Notes: generated by a model from the sequence alone, not told the origin. A stretch of 63,289 nucleotides of DNA from Hyphomicrobium_A sp035517115 (GCA_035517115.1 DATIZL010000020.1:1-63289), one strand, 5' to 3'; positions 34,655 through 43,399 are shown, numbered from the stretch's first letter. Made by a program: numbers and translations.

Positions 34655-35350
34655 ATGAGAGTTCTGCTGATCGAGGACGACAGCGCGACAGCGCAGAGCA
34701 TCGAGCTGATGCTCCAGTCCGAAGGATTTAACGTTTACACCACGGACTTGGGCGAAGAGGGCGTCGACCTCGGCAAGCTCTACGACTACGACATCATCTT
34801 GCTCGACCTCAACTTGCCGGACATGTCCGGCTACGAGGTCCTAAAGACGCTGCGGGTCGCCAAGGTCTCGACCCCCATCCTCATCCTTTCCGGTCTCGCC
34901 GGCATCGAGGACAAGGTCCGCGGCTTGGGCTTCGGCGCCGACGACTACATGACGAAGCCGTTCCACAAGGACGAGCTCGTCGCCCGCATCCACGCCATCG
35001 TGCGGCGCTCCAAGGGCCACGCGCAGTCGGTCATCGAGACCGGCGACTTGCGCGTCAACCTGGACACCAAGACCGTCGACGTCAACGGCCAGCGCGTGCA
35101 TCTGACCGGCAAGGAATACCAGATGCTGGAGCTGCTCTCGCTGCGCAAAGGCACCACGCTCACCAAAGAGATGTTCTTGAACCATCTCTACGGCGGCATG
35201 GACGAGCCCGAGCTCAAGATCATCGACGTCTTCATCTGCAAGCTCAGGAAGAAGCTGCAGGCGGCGACCGGCGGCCAGCACTACATCGAGACGGTGTGGG
35301 GCCGCGGCTACGTGCTGCGCGACCCGAGCGACGACACCGTCGCCGCGTAA
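34655..35350 (+). CDS. ctrA: Cell-cycle response regulator CtrA
   Basis: The 231-residue OmpR-family regulator has a receiver domain with the acidic pair Asp8/Asp9, phospho-acceptor Asp51 (IILLDLNLPD) and a Lys in YMTKPFHKDE. It also has a winged helix whose recognition part (DEPELKIIDVFICKLRKKL) is the invariant CtrA sequence. CtrA is activated by the CckA-ChpT relay, binds TTAA-N7-TTAA, and controls division, motility and replication initiation genes. It is proteolysed by ClpXP, and the C-terminal Ala-Ala ending (DDTVAA) fits that. sciP and the FliJ-like gene lie just upstream. Confidence 0.97.
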   Translation: MRVLLIEDDSATAQSIELMLQSEGFNVYTTDLGEEGVDLGKLYDYDIILLDLNLPDMSGYEVLKTLRVAKVSTPILILSGLAGIEDKVRGLGFGADDYMTKPFHKDELVARIHAIVRRSKGHAQSVIETGDLRVNLDTKTVDVNGQRVHLTGKEYQMLELLSLRKGTTLTKEMFLNHLYGGMDEPELKIIDVFICKLRKKLQAATGGQHYIETVWGRGYVLRDPSDDTVAA

Positions 35351-35518
35351 AGAAACCGCTGGCAGAAGCTTATCGGTTGCGCTCGGGAGCCTTCGGGCTC
35401 CCGATTGCATTTGGCTTGCCCGATTCTCCCGTTCGGCTTGACCGGCGCGGCGATTGCCCGAAGGATGGCGGGTGCGGTCGCGGCGGCAGAGCGTATCGCG
35501 TCAGGGGAGGCTGCTGGC

Positions 35519-36037
35519 ATGGACGAGACGAATGTCGGCGGCTACTCCGTCGCCTACGGCCGCGAGGAAACGGAGTTCCCCGTCTACCTGCTGGGGGTGC
35601 TGTCGGCCGTGCTGCTTGCGGCGGCCTGGGTGACCGGCTCCACGCTGTGGCTCGTGCTCGGCGTCGTGGCGGCGGCCATCACCTACTACAACTTTCCGCT
35701 GCTCGAGAAGAGCCGGCCCACGCTCGGTGCCAATGAGTACGGCGTCTTCATCCAGGGCTTCGGGCTGATCCGCTGGCGCGCCATCGACCGCATCGATCTC
35801 GTCGCCATCGCCGACCGCTTCGATATCAACTACGAGCTGCAGATCGCGCTCAACATGACGGTGACGAGCGCTCTCGTCGTCGATTGGCGCAAGCAGCCCT
35901 TCTACCGCTCGCTGATGCGCATCCCGTGGTCGATGACCCCCTCGAACGTCGTGCGAATCAATATCGATCCGTTCGACCACCCGCCCGACGAGATCCACCG
36001 CACGCTGATCCGCATGTGGCGCCATTACCGGAGCTAG
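35519..36037 (+). CDS. Membrane protein with two N-terminal helices, 172 aa
   Basis: The product has two adjacent membrane helices (about 24-65: VYLLGVLSAVLLAAAWVTG and LVLGVVAAAITYYNF). A soluble C-terminal half follows (NEYGVFIQGFGLIRWRAIDR and VRINIDPFDHPPDEIHRTLI), which resembles the PH-like or DUF-type domain of bacterial two-helix membrane proteins. ATG 35519 has GGGGAGG nine bases before it; longer in-frame starts lack that. Function is unknown. Confidence 0.72.
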   Translation: MDETNVGGYSVAYGREETEFPVYLLGVLSAVLLAAAWVTGSTLWLVLGVVAAAITYYNFPLLEKSRPTLGANEYGVFIQGFGLIRWRAIDRIDLVAIADRFDINYELQIALNMTVTSALVVDWRKQPFYRSLMRIPWSMTPSNVVRINIDPFDHPPDEIHRTLIRMWRHYRS

Positions 36038-36077
36038 GCGCGCATTCCGGCATGTCCCTTGCCGTTTTCATTGCTGT

Positions 36078-36093
36078 TGTTCCGCGCGAGACA
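36078..36093. promoter_or_regulatory. Palindromic operator candidate TGTTCC-N4-GAGACA
   Basis: Reads TGTTCC-GCGC-GAGACA, 59 bp upstream of the small membrane peptide at 36152. It has one mismatch to the TGTTCC-N4-GRAACA element seen before other small genes here. Confidence 0.35.
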
Positions 36094-36151
36094 GCGCCGC
36101 GCGCCGGCGTGAGAAAAGGTGCATGGGCCCCGATCTTGAGGAGCCGCACCC

Positions 36152-36301
36152 ATGTCCATGCGAACGTTTCTCAATGCGACCGCCATCGTGCTGACGGTCG
36201 GCGGGCTCGCGCTCATCGGCATCACGACCGTTCTGATGCTCGAGGCGAGGCCCACCTCTCCTCCGGCCGGCGCCCAATCGACCGCGCGGGCCGGCGACTG
36301 A
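36152..36301 (+). CDS. Small single-pass membrane peptide, 49 aa
   Basis: This short gene encodes MSMRTFLNATAIVLTVGGLA followed by LIGITTVLMLEARPTSPPAG and a short Ala/Thr tail: one transmembrane helix and a Pro-rich end. GAGGAGCC lies eight bases before ATG 36152. A palindrome found before other small genes lies 59 bp upstream. No family is recognised. A plausible real small protein that size cut-offs would miss. Confidence 0.55.
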   Translation: MSMRTFLNATAIVLTVGGLALIGITTVLMLEARPTSPPAGAQSTARAGD

Positions 36302-36397
36302 CGGCGTCTGCGAAACGCGAAATTAACGCGGCTCTACCAGTCTCATGGCATCCACGGCCCAGACGCTCACCGCGCGTCTGCAACGCACGAGCTTGAG

Positions 36398-37651
36398 ATG
36401 GAAGACCTGTCCCGCCGCAATATCCTCGTTGCAACGGCGGCGGGTCTGGCCGCCGCGGCCGGGCAAGCGCGGGCCCAGTCGTTCGGCAACCCCGACGTGC
36501 CGCCGCAAGGGGCGATCAACGGCTTGAAGAATCCTGCCAACATCTCCGACCCCGGACCCAACAATCCCGCGCTTTCGAGCCAGTTCCCCGGGGCCTTCCT
36601 TCCGCCGGCGACCGACGTCGGCGAGCTGCCGCTGTTCTGGGCCACGTTCAACAATGCCCCGCGCCGCATCCAGGACGGCGGCTGGGCGCGCCAAGTGACG
36701 CAGTACGATTTCCAGATCTCCGAGCAGATCGCCGGCGTCAACATGCGGCTCACTCGCGGCGGCATCCGCGAGCTGCACTGGCACCTCGCCGCCGAGTGGG
36801 CCTACGTGACGTACGGCGTCTGCCGCGTCACCACCATCGACCTTCAAGGCCGCGCCAACGTCGAGGACGTGGCGGAAGGCGGCCTCTGGTACTTCCCGGC
36901 CGGGATGCCGCATTCGCTGCAGGGCGTCGGCCCCGACGGCTGCGAGTTCATCATTTGCTTCGACGACGGCAAGGCCTCGGAGTTCAACACGCTCCTGCTC
37001 TCCGAGTGGATGGCGCATACGCCGCCCGACGTGCTCGCCATGAATTTCGGCGTGCCGGCCGAGACCTTCGCCAAGATCCCGCTGCACGAGCTCTACATCT
37101 TCCAGGGCGAGGTGCCGGGGCCGATCGAGGCGAGCCGGGCCGAGGCGCAGGGCTCGCTCGGAGAGCCGCAACTCGCCTCCACCTTCCGCCTCGCCGACTT
37201 GCCGCCGGTGAAGAAGACGCGTGGCGGCGAGGTGCGCATCGCCGATTCGACCAACTTCACGGTCGCCAAGAACATCGCGGCCTCGCACGTGACGCTGCAC
37301 CCGGGCGGCATGCGCGAGATGCACTGGCACCCCAATGCGGACGAGTGGACCTATGTCATCGCCGGTCAGGGCGAGCTCACGGTCTTCAATACCGGGCCCA
37401 ATGTCGTCACGCAGAATTTCAACCCCGGCGACGTCGGCTACATCAAGCGCGCCTACGGACACTACATCCGCAACACCGGGTCGACCGATCTCGTCTATCT
37501 GGAGGTCTTTCGCAGCGACCGCGTCGAGGACATCTCGCTCAGCGAATGGCTGACGCACACCCCGCGCACCATGGTCGTCCAGTCGCTCAACGTGAGCCCC
37601 GAGGTGATCGCGAAGTTTCCGAGCGACAAGCCGACCGTGCTGCCGGTCTAG
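36398..37651 (+). CDS. Bicupin oxalate decarboxylase family protein, Tat-exported
   Basis: The 417-residue protein has a twin-arginine leader (SRRNILVATAAGLAAAAG) and two cupin domains. Both metal sites are visible: ELHWHLAAEWAYVTYG (about 127-142) with a following His in FPAGMPHSLQG, and EMHWHPNADEWTYVIAGQG (about 308-326) with GHYIRNTGS. Oxalate decarboxylases use Mn to convert oxalate to formate and CO2. The lid motif that separates decarboxylase from oxidase (Ser-Glu-Asn in Bacillus OxdC) cannot be placed with certainty here, so oxalate oxidase or another activity is possible. Export by Tat suggests periplasmic action. Confidence 0.88.
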   Translation: MEDLSRRNILVATAAGLAAAAGQARAQSFGNPDVPPQGAINGLKNPANISDPGPNNPALSSQFPGAFLPPATDVGELPLFWATFNNAPRRIQDGGWARQVTQYDFQISEQIAGVNMRLTRGGIRELHWHLAAEWAYVTYGVCRVTTIDLQGRANVEDVAEGGLWYFPAGMPHSLQGVGPDGCEFIICFDDGKASEFNTLLLSEWMAHTPPDVLAMNFGVPAETFAKIPLHELYIFQGEVPGPIEASRAEAQGSLGEPQLASTFRLADLPPVKKTRGGEVRIADSTNFTVAKNIAASHVTLHPGGMREMHWHPNADEWTYVIAGQGELTVFNTGPNVVTQNFNPGDVGYIKRAYGHYIRNTGSTDLVYLEVFRSDRVEDISLSEWLTHTPRTMVVQSLNVSPEVIAKFPSDKPTVLPV

Positions 37652-37683
37652 GCGGGGTTCAGAACGCGAGCTCAAAGCCGCGC

Positions 37684-38796
37684 TCAGCGCCCGGCGGCGG
37701 CCCTCACATCCTTCTTGACCGCCAGCAGCAGGTTCGACTGGTTCACCTTCCACTTGTAGCCGATGCCGAAGTTGATCGGGATTGGCTTGGCGGTCTGGTA
37801 GAGGGCCTTGAGCTTCGACTGGTAGTTGCCGCGGAACATGCCGATGGGGCTCGTGTAGGTTCCGAAGGGGCGCAAGTCCCACTGGTCCGCTTTGAAATGG
37901 CTCACGGGAACGCCGGTATCGTCCTGCAGGATCGCGGCGCTGTGGTCGAGGAGGAAGTTGCGGACCTCCGAGAATTCGTCGCCGTGCAAGAGATAGGACG
38001 CGCTTTTGACGAAGCTTTCGCCGGTCCCGAGCCCGGCGCAGAACTTGAGGAACGGGCTTGCGCGTACGCCTTTGTTGGAAAGGTTGGTGTTGAAGTAATA
38101 GAGCGTCTGCTCGTGGCCGTGCGGGCCCGCGAAGGTGATCTTGGCGCCCATGTCCTTGCCTTTGGCGTCGGCCTTGGCGGGCTCGGGGGTGCCGTCGTCC
38201 TTCAAGGTGACAAGAGTGACGTCGCGGACGGTCTTGCCCGAGCGGGCGAGGAACACGTAGAGCACGGGCAGCGTGCCGTTGAGCTGCGTCTGGCGCAGCT
38301 TGGAATCCATATCGAGCGTGATGAAGTAGCTGAGCTTCAGGATGTTGCTCAGCGAGGATTCCAGGTGCCGCAACGTCGAGGAGAGCTCCCCGCGCGGCAC
38401 CGACATCACGTCGGGGATGCGGCCGACGGGCTCGAGCCCGGCAAGCACGTAGGTATCGGCCGCGGGGAAGAACGCGTTCGCATAGAGGTAGTCGGGGCCG
38501 CTGAAGAAGTAGAACAGCACCGGGCGCGGGTCCGCCATGTTCTTCGCCGTCCACGCGCGGATGCTGGACAGCTGGCGCTCCTCGAGCCCCTTCCACGCGT
38601 CGTCGAAGAGCTTCGCGTGCTGTTGCCAGCTTTGCTCGCTCACGAGCGGCATTAGCGGGGAATTGGCGCCAACCGGCATGCCGGCGAGAAAGCGCGCCAT
38701 GTCGTCGGGGCTGGCGGGATCGGCTGCGCGCGCCGGAAGGGATGCGTGGAGTGCGAGGGAGGCAAAGAGGAGAGCGGTGACGATCAATCGGCGCAT
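37684..38796 (-). CDS. Large secreted hypothetical protein, 370 aa
   Basis: The protein has a signal peptide (MRRLIVTALLFASLALHASLPARA). The mature part includes VLFYFFSGPDYLYANAFFP, YVLAGLEPVGRIPDV, YFITLDMDSKLRQTQLNGTL and LYYFNTNLSNKGV, and looks like a compact periplasmic enzyme or binding domain. I do not recognise the family. ATG 38796 is chosen because the leader starts there; the open frame continues upstream into an unlikely Arg-rich stretch. It converges with the cupin gene, 32 bp between stops. Confidence 0.75.
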   Translation of the reverse strand: MRRLIVTALLFASLALHASLPARAADPASPDDMARFLAGMPVGANSPLMPLVSEQSWQQHAKLFDDAWKGLEERQLSSIRAWTAKNMADPRPVLFYFFSGPDYLYANAFFPAADTYVLAGLEPVGRIPDVMSVPRGELSSTLRHLESSLSNILKLSYFITLDMDSKLRQTQLNGTLPVLYVFLARSGKTVRDVTLVTLKDDGTPEPAKADAKGKDMGAKITFAGPHGHEQTLYYFNTNLSNKGVRASPFLKFCAGLGTGESFVKSASYLLHGDEFSEVRNFLLDHSAAILQDDTGVPVSHFKADQWDLRPFGTYTSPIGMFRGNYQSKLKALYQTAKPIPINFGIGYKWKVNQSNLLLAVKKDVRAAAGR

Positions 38797-39033
38797 CTGG
38801 CACACGCTGGCTGCTCGAATCGAAGGCGCTATCCTTGCACGACTGGTGTTGCGCCTGTCACCTGCTATTCGCGCGGACAAAAATTCTGATCTCGCGTTGC
38901 AGCACGCGCGCAGCGAACCTTGGCAATCCGTAAGTATGAAAGGTCGCGTCGTCCCTCTACGATGATATCTGTGCGACTCGAGGTCGAGGGCGTCCGCGAG
39001 AGCTAGGCGCACCGATCACAACGGAGGCGCCCG

Positions 39034-39921
39034 CTACCCGCGCACGATGCGCTCGACGCACTCGGCGACGCCCTCCTGCCAAATGGGCAGCTTGAGCCCG
39101 AACGTGCGCTCGAGCTTGGCGCAGTCGAGCTGCGAGTTGGCGGGCCGCGGCGCCGGCGTCGGATAGTCCGCGCTTCTGATCGGCTCGACGGCGGCCGTGG
39201 GCCCGCCGAGCGCGGCCGAGCGGCGGAACACCTCCTCGGCGACGCCGCGCCAGGTCGTAGTGCCGGTTCCGGCCGCGTGATAGGTGCCCCACGGGCCGTC
39301 CGCGCCTTTGCGCCCCGACAATTGACGCGCAAGGTCGAGGATGGCGGCGACGAGGTGGGGCGCGTAGGTCGGGCTGCCGCGCTGGTCGTCGACGACGCGG
39401 ACCGTGTCGCGGCTCGCGGCCTGCTCGAGCATGGTCTTCACGAAATTGCGCCCCGACGGGCTGTAGATCCAGGCCGTGCGCAGGATCAGGTGCCGGGGGT
39501 TGGCCGCGCGGACCGCCGCCTCGCCCTCGAGCTTGGAGCGGCCGAACACGGTCGCGGGTGCCGGCGCGTCGTCCTCGACATAGGCGCCCGCCTTGCGCCC
39601 GTCGAAGACGTAGTCGGTGGAGATGTGAATGATGGGGATGCCGCGCTTGGCCGAAGCCTCGGCCAGCATGCGGGCGCCGTCGCGGTTGAGCGCCAACGCG
39701 CGCTCCTCGTCCGTCTCCGCCTTGTCGACGGCGGTGTAGGCCGCCGAGTTGATGACGACGGTCGGCTCGATCCGGGAAAGCGCACGCTCGATCGAGCGCG
39801 CCTCGCAGATGTCGAGAGCGGCGCGGCCGACGGCGCACGCGCGCACGTCCGGGCAGGCGGGGGCAGCTTCGACGAGCCCTCGGGCGATCTGTCCTTGCCA
39901 GCCGGCAATCAGCAGGCGCAT
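39034..39921 (-). CDS. rfbD: dTDP-4-dehydrorhamnose reductase (RfbD/RmlD-like)
   Basis: The 295-residue extended short-chain dehydrogenase has the dinucleotide loop LIAGWQGQIARGL, the VINSAAYTAVDKAE segment typical of RmlD, and the catalytic STDYVFDG. The Y-x-x-x-K equivalent is VFGRSKLEGE, where the usual Tyr is replaced by Phe (V-F-G-R-S-K). It would reduce dTDP-4-keto-L-rhamnose using NADPH in sugar nucleotide synthesis for surface polysaccharide. The rest of the rml set is not in the window. ATG 39921 gives the family start. Confidence 0.88.
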   Translation of the reverse strand: MRLLIAGWQGQIARGLVEAAPACPDVRACAVGRAALDICEARSIERALSRIEPTVVINSAAYTAVDKAETDEERALALNRDGARMLAEASAKRGIPIIHISTDYVFDGRKAGAYVEDDAPAPATVFGRSKLEGEAAVRAANPRHLILRTAWIYSPSGRNFVKTMLEQAASRDTVRVVDDQRGSPTYAPHLVAAILDLARQLSGRKGADGPWGTYHAAGTGTTTWRGVAEEVFRRSAALGGPTAAVEPIRSADYPTPAPRPANSQLDCAKLERTFGLKLPIWQEGVAECVERIVRG

Positions 39922-40047
39922 GCGCGGTCTACCCCCGTTTCGACGATGCGAGCGCAGGCATGCGTCCCGCACAGGCAAGGCGAAAACATGGCCCCCCCCG
40001 CAAAGGTGAGCGCTTCGGCGTTAATAAGCCGCGCCGCGTGCCTGCAG

Positions 40048-40542
40048 CTAAGCGAGCTCGCCGTCCGGCTGATTGAGAAAGATGAGCACGAGGCTGATGC
40101 AGGCAATGAAGCGGAAAGCGGCCTCCTGGCCGTTCCAGGTCTTCGACTGCCACATCTGGAACCACTCGCCGCCGACAACCAGGAAGCCGCCGAACCACAA
40201 AAGGAAACCGAGTGCCAAGCCTGCGACCGCCAGATCCTTGCCCGCGTTGAAGTCGGCGGCGGGAGCGGCCCTGAGCTTCCACAGCCGCCCCGCGCCGGCA
40301 GCGCACAGCGCCCCTGAAAGAAGCTCGGCCGCGACGATGCCCGCGTACGCGACCTCGTGCAGCACGGGGCTCGTGATGGCGCGCCAAGTGAGCGTCGAAT
40401 CGGGGAAGACGGTGTCCATGTCCATCACGTGCGTGACGAACGCGTAGTTGGTGCCGTAGTCGATGAGGTTGTCGATGCCGACGAGCAGCCCGAAGACGCT
40501 GACGGCGAGCACGAGCGCTATCTTCGACAACCGCACGATCAT
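40048..40542 (-). CDS. DUF2165-like integral membrane protein
   Basis: The 164-residue protein has four predicted helices (SKIALVLAVSVFGLLVGIDN; EVAYAGIVAAELLSGALCAA; AGLALGFLLWFGGFLVVGGE; AFRFIACISLVLIFLN). It contains NLIDYGTNYAFVTHVMDMDT and GEWFQMWQSKTWNGQEAAFR, as in DUF2165 small membrane proteins. The role is unknown. ATG 40542 (MIVRLSKIALV) fits the family; it is divergent from the MBL hydrolase gene starting at 40642. Confidence 0.78.
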   Translation of the reverse strand: MIVRLSKIALVLAVSVFGLLVGIDNLIDYGTNYAFVTHVMDMDTVFPDSTLTWRAITSPVLHEVAYAGIVAAELLSGALCAAGAGRLWKLRAAPAADFNAGKDLAVAGLALGFLLWFGGFLVVGGEWFQMWQSKTWNGQEAAFRFIACISLVLIFLNQPDGELA

Positions 40543-40641
40543 GGCCGGCCCCGCTTGGATTGGCTCACCGATTATGCCGGTCTGGTCCTTCCCCGCCAAC
40601 TCCGCTAAGGAAGGGCAAGGGGCAACAGCAAAGGACATGCC

Positions 40642-41331
40642 ATGCCGGAAGCCTCGCATGCCACCGCCAAAGCCGCCGAGCCCGGGCTCAACGCCGCCAT
40701 CGTTCCCGTCACCCCCTTCCAGCAGAACTGCACGCTCATCTGGGACCCGGCGACCATGACCGGCGCCGTCGTCGATCCCGGCGGCGATCTCGATTTGATC
40801 GAGCGCGCCATCGCCGAGGTCGGCATGAAGCCGGAGAAGATCCTATTGACGCACGGCCATATCGATCACGCGGGCGGGGCGGCGGAGCTGCGCGAGCGCC
40901 TCGGCGTTCCGATCGAGGGGCCGCACGCGGCGGAGAAGCCGCTGCTCGACGCCTTAAAGGAGCAGGGGCGCTCCTACGGCATGATGGATGCGCGCCCGGT
41001 GACGCCCGACCGCTGGCTTGCGGAAGGCGATACTGTCACGGTCGCCGGGCACACCTTCGAGGTCTTGCATTGCCCCGGGCACTCGCCGGGCTCGGTGGCA
41101 CTCGTCAACCGGGCGCAGAAGTTCGCGCTTGTGGGCGATGTCTTGTTCCAGGGCTCGGTCGGGCGCACCGATCTGCCCGGTGGCAGTCACGCCTCGCTCG
41201 TCAACGCGATCAAGACCAAGCTCTTGCCGCTCGGCGATGAGTTCGCCTTCATCTGCGGACACGGGCCGGCGAGCACCTTCGGCCGCGAGCGGCGCTCAAA
41301 CCCCTTCATCGCTGGGGAGATCGACGACTGA
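40642..41331 (+). CDS. MBL-fold hydrolase, YcbL/glyoxalase-II-like
   Basis: The 229-residue metallo-beta-lactamase-fold protein carries the two-metal site H-x-H-x-D-H (LTHGHIDHAGG, about 74-79). Further His and Asp ligands are HCPGHSPGS, LVGDVLFQGSVGRTD and ICGHGPAS. This pattern fits the short YcbL or type II glyoxalase-like subgroup that hydrolyses thioesters such as S-lactoylglutathione. The N-terminal 20 residues are Ala-rich and precede AAIVPVTPFQQNC, the usual start, so a slightly later initiation is possible. Confidence 0.88.
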   Translation: MPEASHATAKAAEPGLNAAIVPVTPFQQNCTLIWDPATMTGAVVDPGGDLDLIERAIAEVGMKPEKILLTHGHIDHAGGAAELRERLGVPIEGPHAAEKPLLDALKEQGRSYGMMDARPVTPDRWLAEGDTVTVAGHTFEVLHCPGHSPGSVALVNRAQKFALVGDVLFQGSVGRTDLPGGSHASLVNAIKTKLLPLGDEFAFICGHGPASTFGRERRSNPFIAGEIDD

Positions 41332-41349
41332 AGCGGCCGCGCGGGCTGC

Positions 41350-41706
41350 TTAGAAGCTCCACTCCCAGTGCAGGCAGCCGAACACGCCGCACTCGTTCTG
41401 GATGGTGCCGGCGCCGATGATGGTGCCGTTGTTGACGTTGGCCCAGATGTCGATGGTCTGCACGCGCAACGTCTCCGAGCAGCTCGTGCGGCAGTAGACC
41501 CAGGTGCCGTGCGGCAGGCGCACCTGGCGTCCGCGCGGGGTGTCGCGCCATGGGGCTTTGATCGAGCCGTTGCCGTCGTGGCTGTAGGCGACGACCCAGC
41601 CTTGGATCGGACCCGGTGCGTTGGCGCCGGCGTTGGCGGCGACGATACCTGCGGAAAACGTGGCTGCGGCGAGCAGACCGGCGAGGGTTAGCTGAGTGCG
41701 GCTCAT
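41350..41706 (-). CDS. Small secreted protein with Cys-rich C-terminus, 118 aa
   Basis: A signal peptide (MSRTQLTLAGLLAAATFSAG, cleavage near ANA-G) is followed by a domain of about 90 residues with four cysteines (YCRTSC, NECGVFGC) and many Trp residues. ATG 41706 is chosen for the leader. Neither motif nor context names a function; it is likely a small periplasmic or surface protein. Confidence 0.7.
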   Translation of the reverse strand: MSRTQLTLAGLLAAATFSAGIVAANAGANAPGPIQGWVVAYSHDGNGSIKAPWRDTPRGRQVRLPHGTWVYCRTSCSETLRVQTIDIWANVNNGTIIGAGTIQNECGVFGCLHWEWSF

Positions 41707-41810
41707 GAGAATCTCCGGCCAATTGGGCAAGCCACTCTTGCGGCGGCTTGCATGGATGCGCTGACGCACGGATTACGCGTTGTCTGTGCCGCGGCGGCCG
41801 GGCGAAGCCG

Positions 41811-42299
41811 TTAGCCGACGCGCGCGAAGGTGATGTTCACGCCCCTCAGAGTGGATCCCTTGGTGGAGAGCGAAACGGACTGGTTCGATCCGCCGATCGA
41901 CACCGACAGGAAGCCTGAAAGGCCGTTGCCGGTGATCGAAAGCCCGAGCTTCTCGTCGGACGCCGTGCCCGAGATGGTGCCGGTCTGATTGTAGTTGCGC
42001 TCCTCCCAGGTGCCGGACACGTGCCCGCCCGCGTAGTTGAGCACCGAGCGCAGCTCGACCTTGGTCGAGGGGTTGGCGCAAATGATGTTGAGCCGCAGCA
42101 CGTTGGCGCCGGACCCCGAGTAGTAGCCCTTGCAGGACAGGCGCTCGCTCTTGCCGCCTTCGAGGTGCGCGGTGCCGCTTCCGCTCCAGGAGCCCACCAG
42201 CGATGAGAACGGGCTGCCCGCGACGGCCGGGACGCCGATCATCACCACCGCGGCGGCGCTTGCGGCCGCGAGCGCAGCCATTCCCGTGATTGAGCTCAC
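41811..42299 (-). CDS. Secreted beta-rich hypothetical protein, 162 aa
   Basis: The protein starts at a GTG (42299) preceded by GGGAGGTG, a strong ribosome binding site. It has a signal peptide (ALAAASAAAVVMIGVPAVAG). The mature domain (LVGSWSGSGTAHLEGGKSER, LSCKGYY, then VSGTWEERNYNQTGTISG and LSITGNGLSGFLSVSIGG) is an all-beta barrel-like pattern with one Cys pair, resembling secreted proteins of about 160 residues common in Rhizobiales. Function is unknown. Confidence 0.75.
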   Translation of the reverse strand: MSSITGMAALAAASAAAVVMIGVPAVAGSPFSSLVGSWSGSGTAHLEGGKSERLSCKGYYSGSGANVLRLNIICANPSTKVELRSVLNYAGGHVSGTWEERNYNQTGTISGTASDEKLGLSITGNGLSGFLSVSIGGSNQSVSLSTKGSTLRGVNITFARVG

Positions 42300-42665
42300 C
42301 TGACACCTCCCAATGCGGATAAGCGCTTGGACTCAAACCATACTATCGCGCTTCAGAGCCACGACTGACCAGCGATCCGGGCCACACCCGGCGCGCAAAT
42401 TCATCTCCCGCGCCGCCCCGGTAGGGCGGCAGGGTTCGCCTCCACGTTTAAACTGAGTGTCCCAAAATAGCACAGCCTTTCTTAAATAAGTGTCTCGCGG
42501 CTGCATCGGCAACAGTTGAGTGGTCGGGTGCTGCATACCCGCGGGAACGGGCAAAATCCGGGCGGAACGCGCCGTCCTAGGAGGGCCGGCGTCCCGTGCC
42601 GCCCCGGTTGCGCCGGAAAAGGCGGCGGCTATAGTGCGCCGCTTTCGCGCAGATGAGCGCTTTGA

Positions 42666-42755
42666 GGAGGGGTGGCCGAGTGGTTGAAGGCGCACGCCTG
42701 GAACGCGTGTAGGCGGGCAACCGTCTCGTGGGTTCGAATCCCACCCCCTCCGCCA
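42666..42755 (+). tRNA. tRNA-Ser (anticodon GGA), CCA encoded
   Basis: The 90-base class II tRNA has acceptor GGAGGGG / CCCCTCC and anticodon stem CACGC/GCGTG with loop CTGGAAC (anticodon GGA, reading UCC/UCU). It has a long serine-type variable arm, a GGTTCGAATCC T-arm region, discriminator G and an encoded CCA. Confidence 0.95.
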
Positions 42756-42787
42756 CCGATGGCTGCGTCATGCCGGTGCGCGAAAGA

Positions 42788-42817
42788 CAACGGCCCCGCT
42801 CGAGGGCAGGGCCGTTG
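42788..42817 (+). terminator. Stem-loop after tRNA-Ser
   Basis: A 9-bp perfect stem (CAACGGCCC / GGGCCGTTG) with a 12-base loop lies 33 bp after the tRNA and between it and the converging small gene. Only a weak T-run follows (GATAGTTCTGAC). It probably serves both directions. Confidence 0.55.
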
Positions 42818-42858
42818 ATAGTTCTGACATTTCTGAAGCGGCTTCTGCGCGCCCCGGC

Positions 42859-43041
42859 TTAGTCGAGGTCGAGCACCTCGGCCGCGGTGTCGACCACCGT
42901 CGACACCGGGTCGTCGCCGCTGTCGGTGGCGGCGGTGATGGCACCTATCAAAAGGGCATCGCCGAGATCGCCTGCAAACGCCGGGGTGCCGGCCGCGCCG
43001 AGCAGGGCCGCAACCGCAAGAACCTTGAGGGTAGCTTTCAT
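42859..43041 (-). CDS. Small secreted acidic peptide, 60 aa
   Basis: The product has a clean signal peptide (MKATLKVLAVAALLGAAGTPAFA-GD) and an acidic mature chain of about 36 residues (GDALLIGAITAATDSGDDPV, STVVDTAAEVLDLD). ATG 43041 follows AGGAGAG at good spacing. A perfect TGTTCC-N4-GGAACA palindrome lies 68 bp upstream. Function is unknown. Confidence 0.7.
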   Translation of the reverse strand: MKATLKVLAVAALLGAAGTPAFAGDLGDALLIGAITAATDSGDDPVSTVVDTAAEVLDLD

Positions 43042-43108
43042 CTATCTCTCCTATGTGATCGCGCGCTTCGGCGCTTCCCTATCCATACGCGGGGGGCACA
43101 AGGAGGGA

Positions 43109-43124
43109 TGTTCCATGGGGAACA
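43109..43124. promoter_or_regulatory. Perfect palindromic operator candidate TGTTCC-N4-GGAACA
   Basis: Reads TGTTCC-ATGG-GGAACA, a perfect 6+6 inverted repeat with 4-bp spacing, 68 bp upstream of the secreted peptide at 43041. It is the best copy together with 56179-56194. Confidence 0.55.
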
Positions 43125-43371
43125 AGCCGCCCCTTCGGCGCGGATTGCCCAGGAAATTCCGGGGCCCGCAGGGGCATGTTTTATTTCGAATTCTTCGGAG
43201 TAGGAAAATTTAGGCCGCGCCGCGATCACGCCGCGAGCTGCCTTGACACGTCACCGTGCCGGCGCGAGACTGGCCCGTCACGGCCATCGCTCCCAGGCGC
43301 GCGCACCCCCCGGAAATGGGATCAAGATCCTGGCCGAGTACCAGTGGTTGTGAGGATGGCCGTTACCCCTA

Positions 43372-43399
43372 AAAGCCCCGCTTAAGGAAGCGGGGCTTT
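43372..43399 (-). terminator. Strong Rho-independent terminator (possibly bidirectional)
   Basis: A 12-bp perfect stem (AAAGCCCCGCTT / AAGCGGGGCTTT) with a 4-base loop lies 45 bp after the stop of the minus-strand gene at 43444. On the minus strand it continues CTTTTAGGGG; on the plus strand CTTTGTGTTT. Confidence 0.8.
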
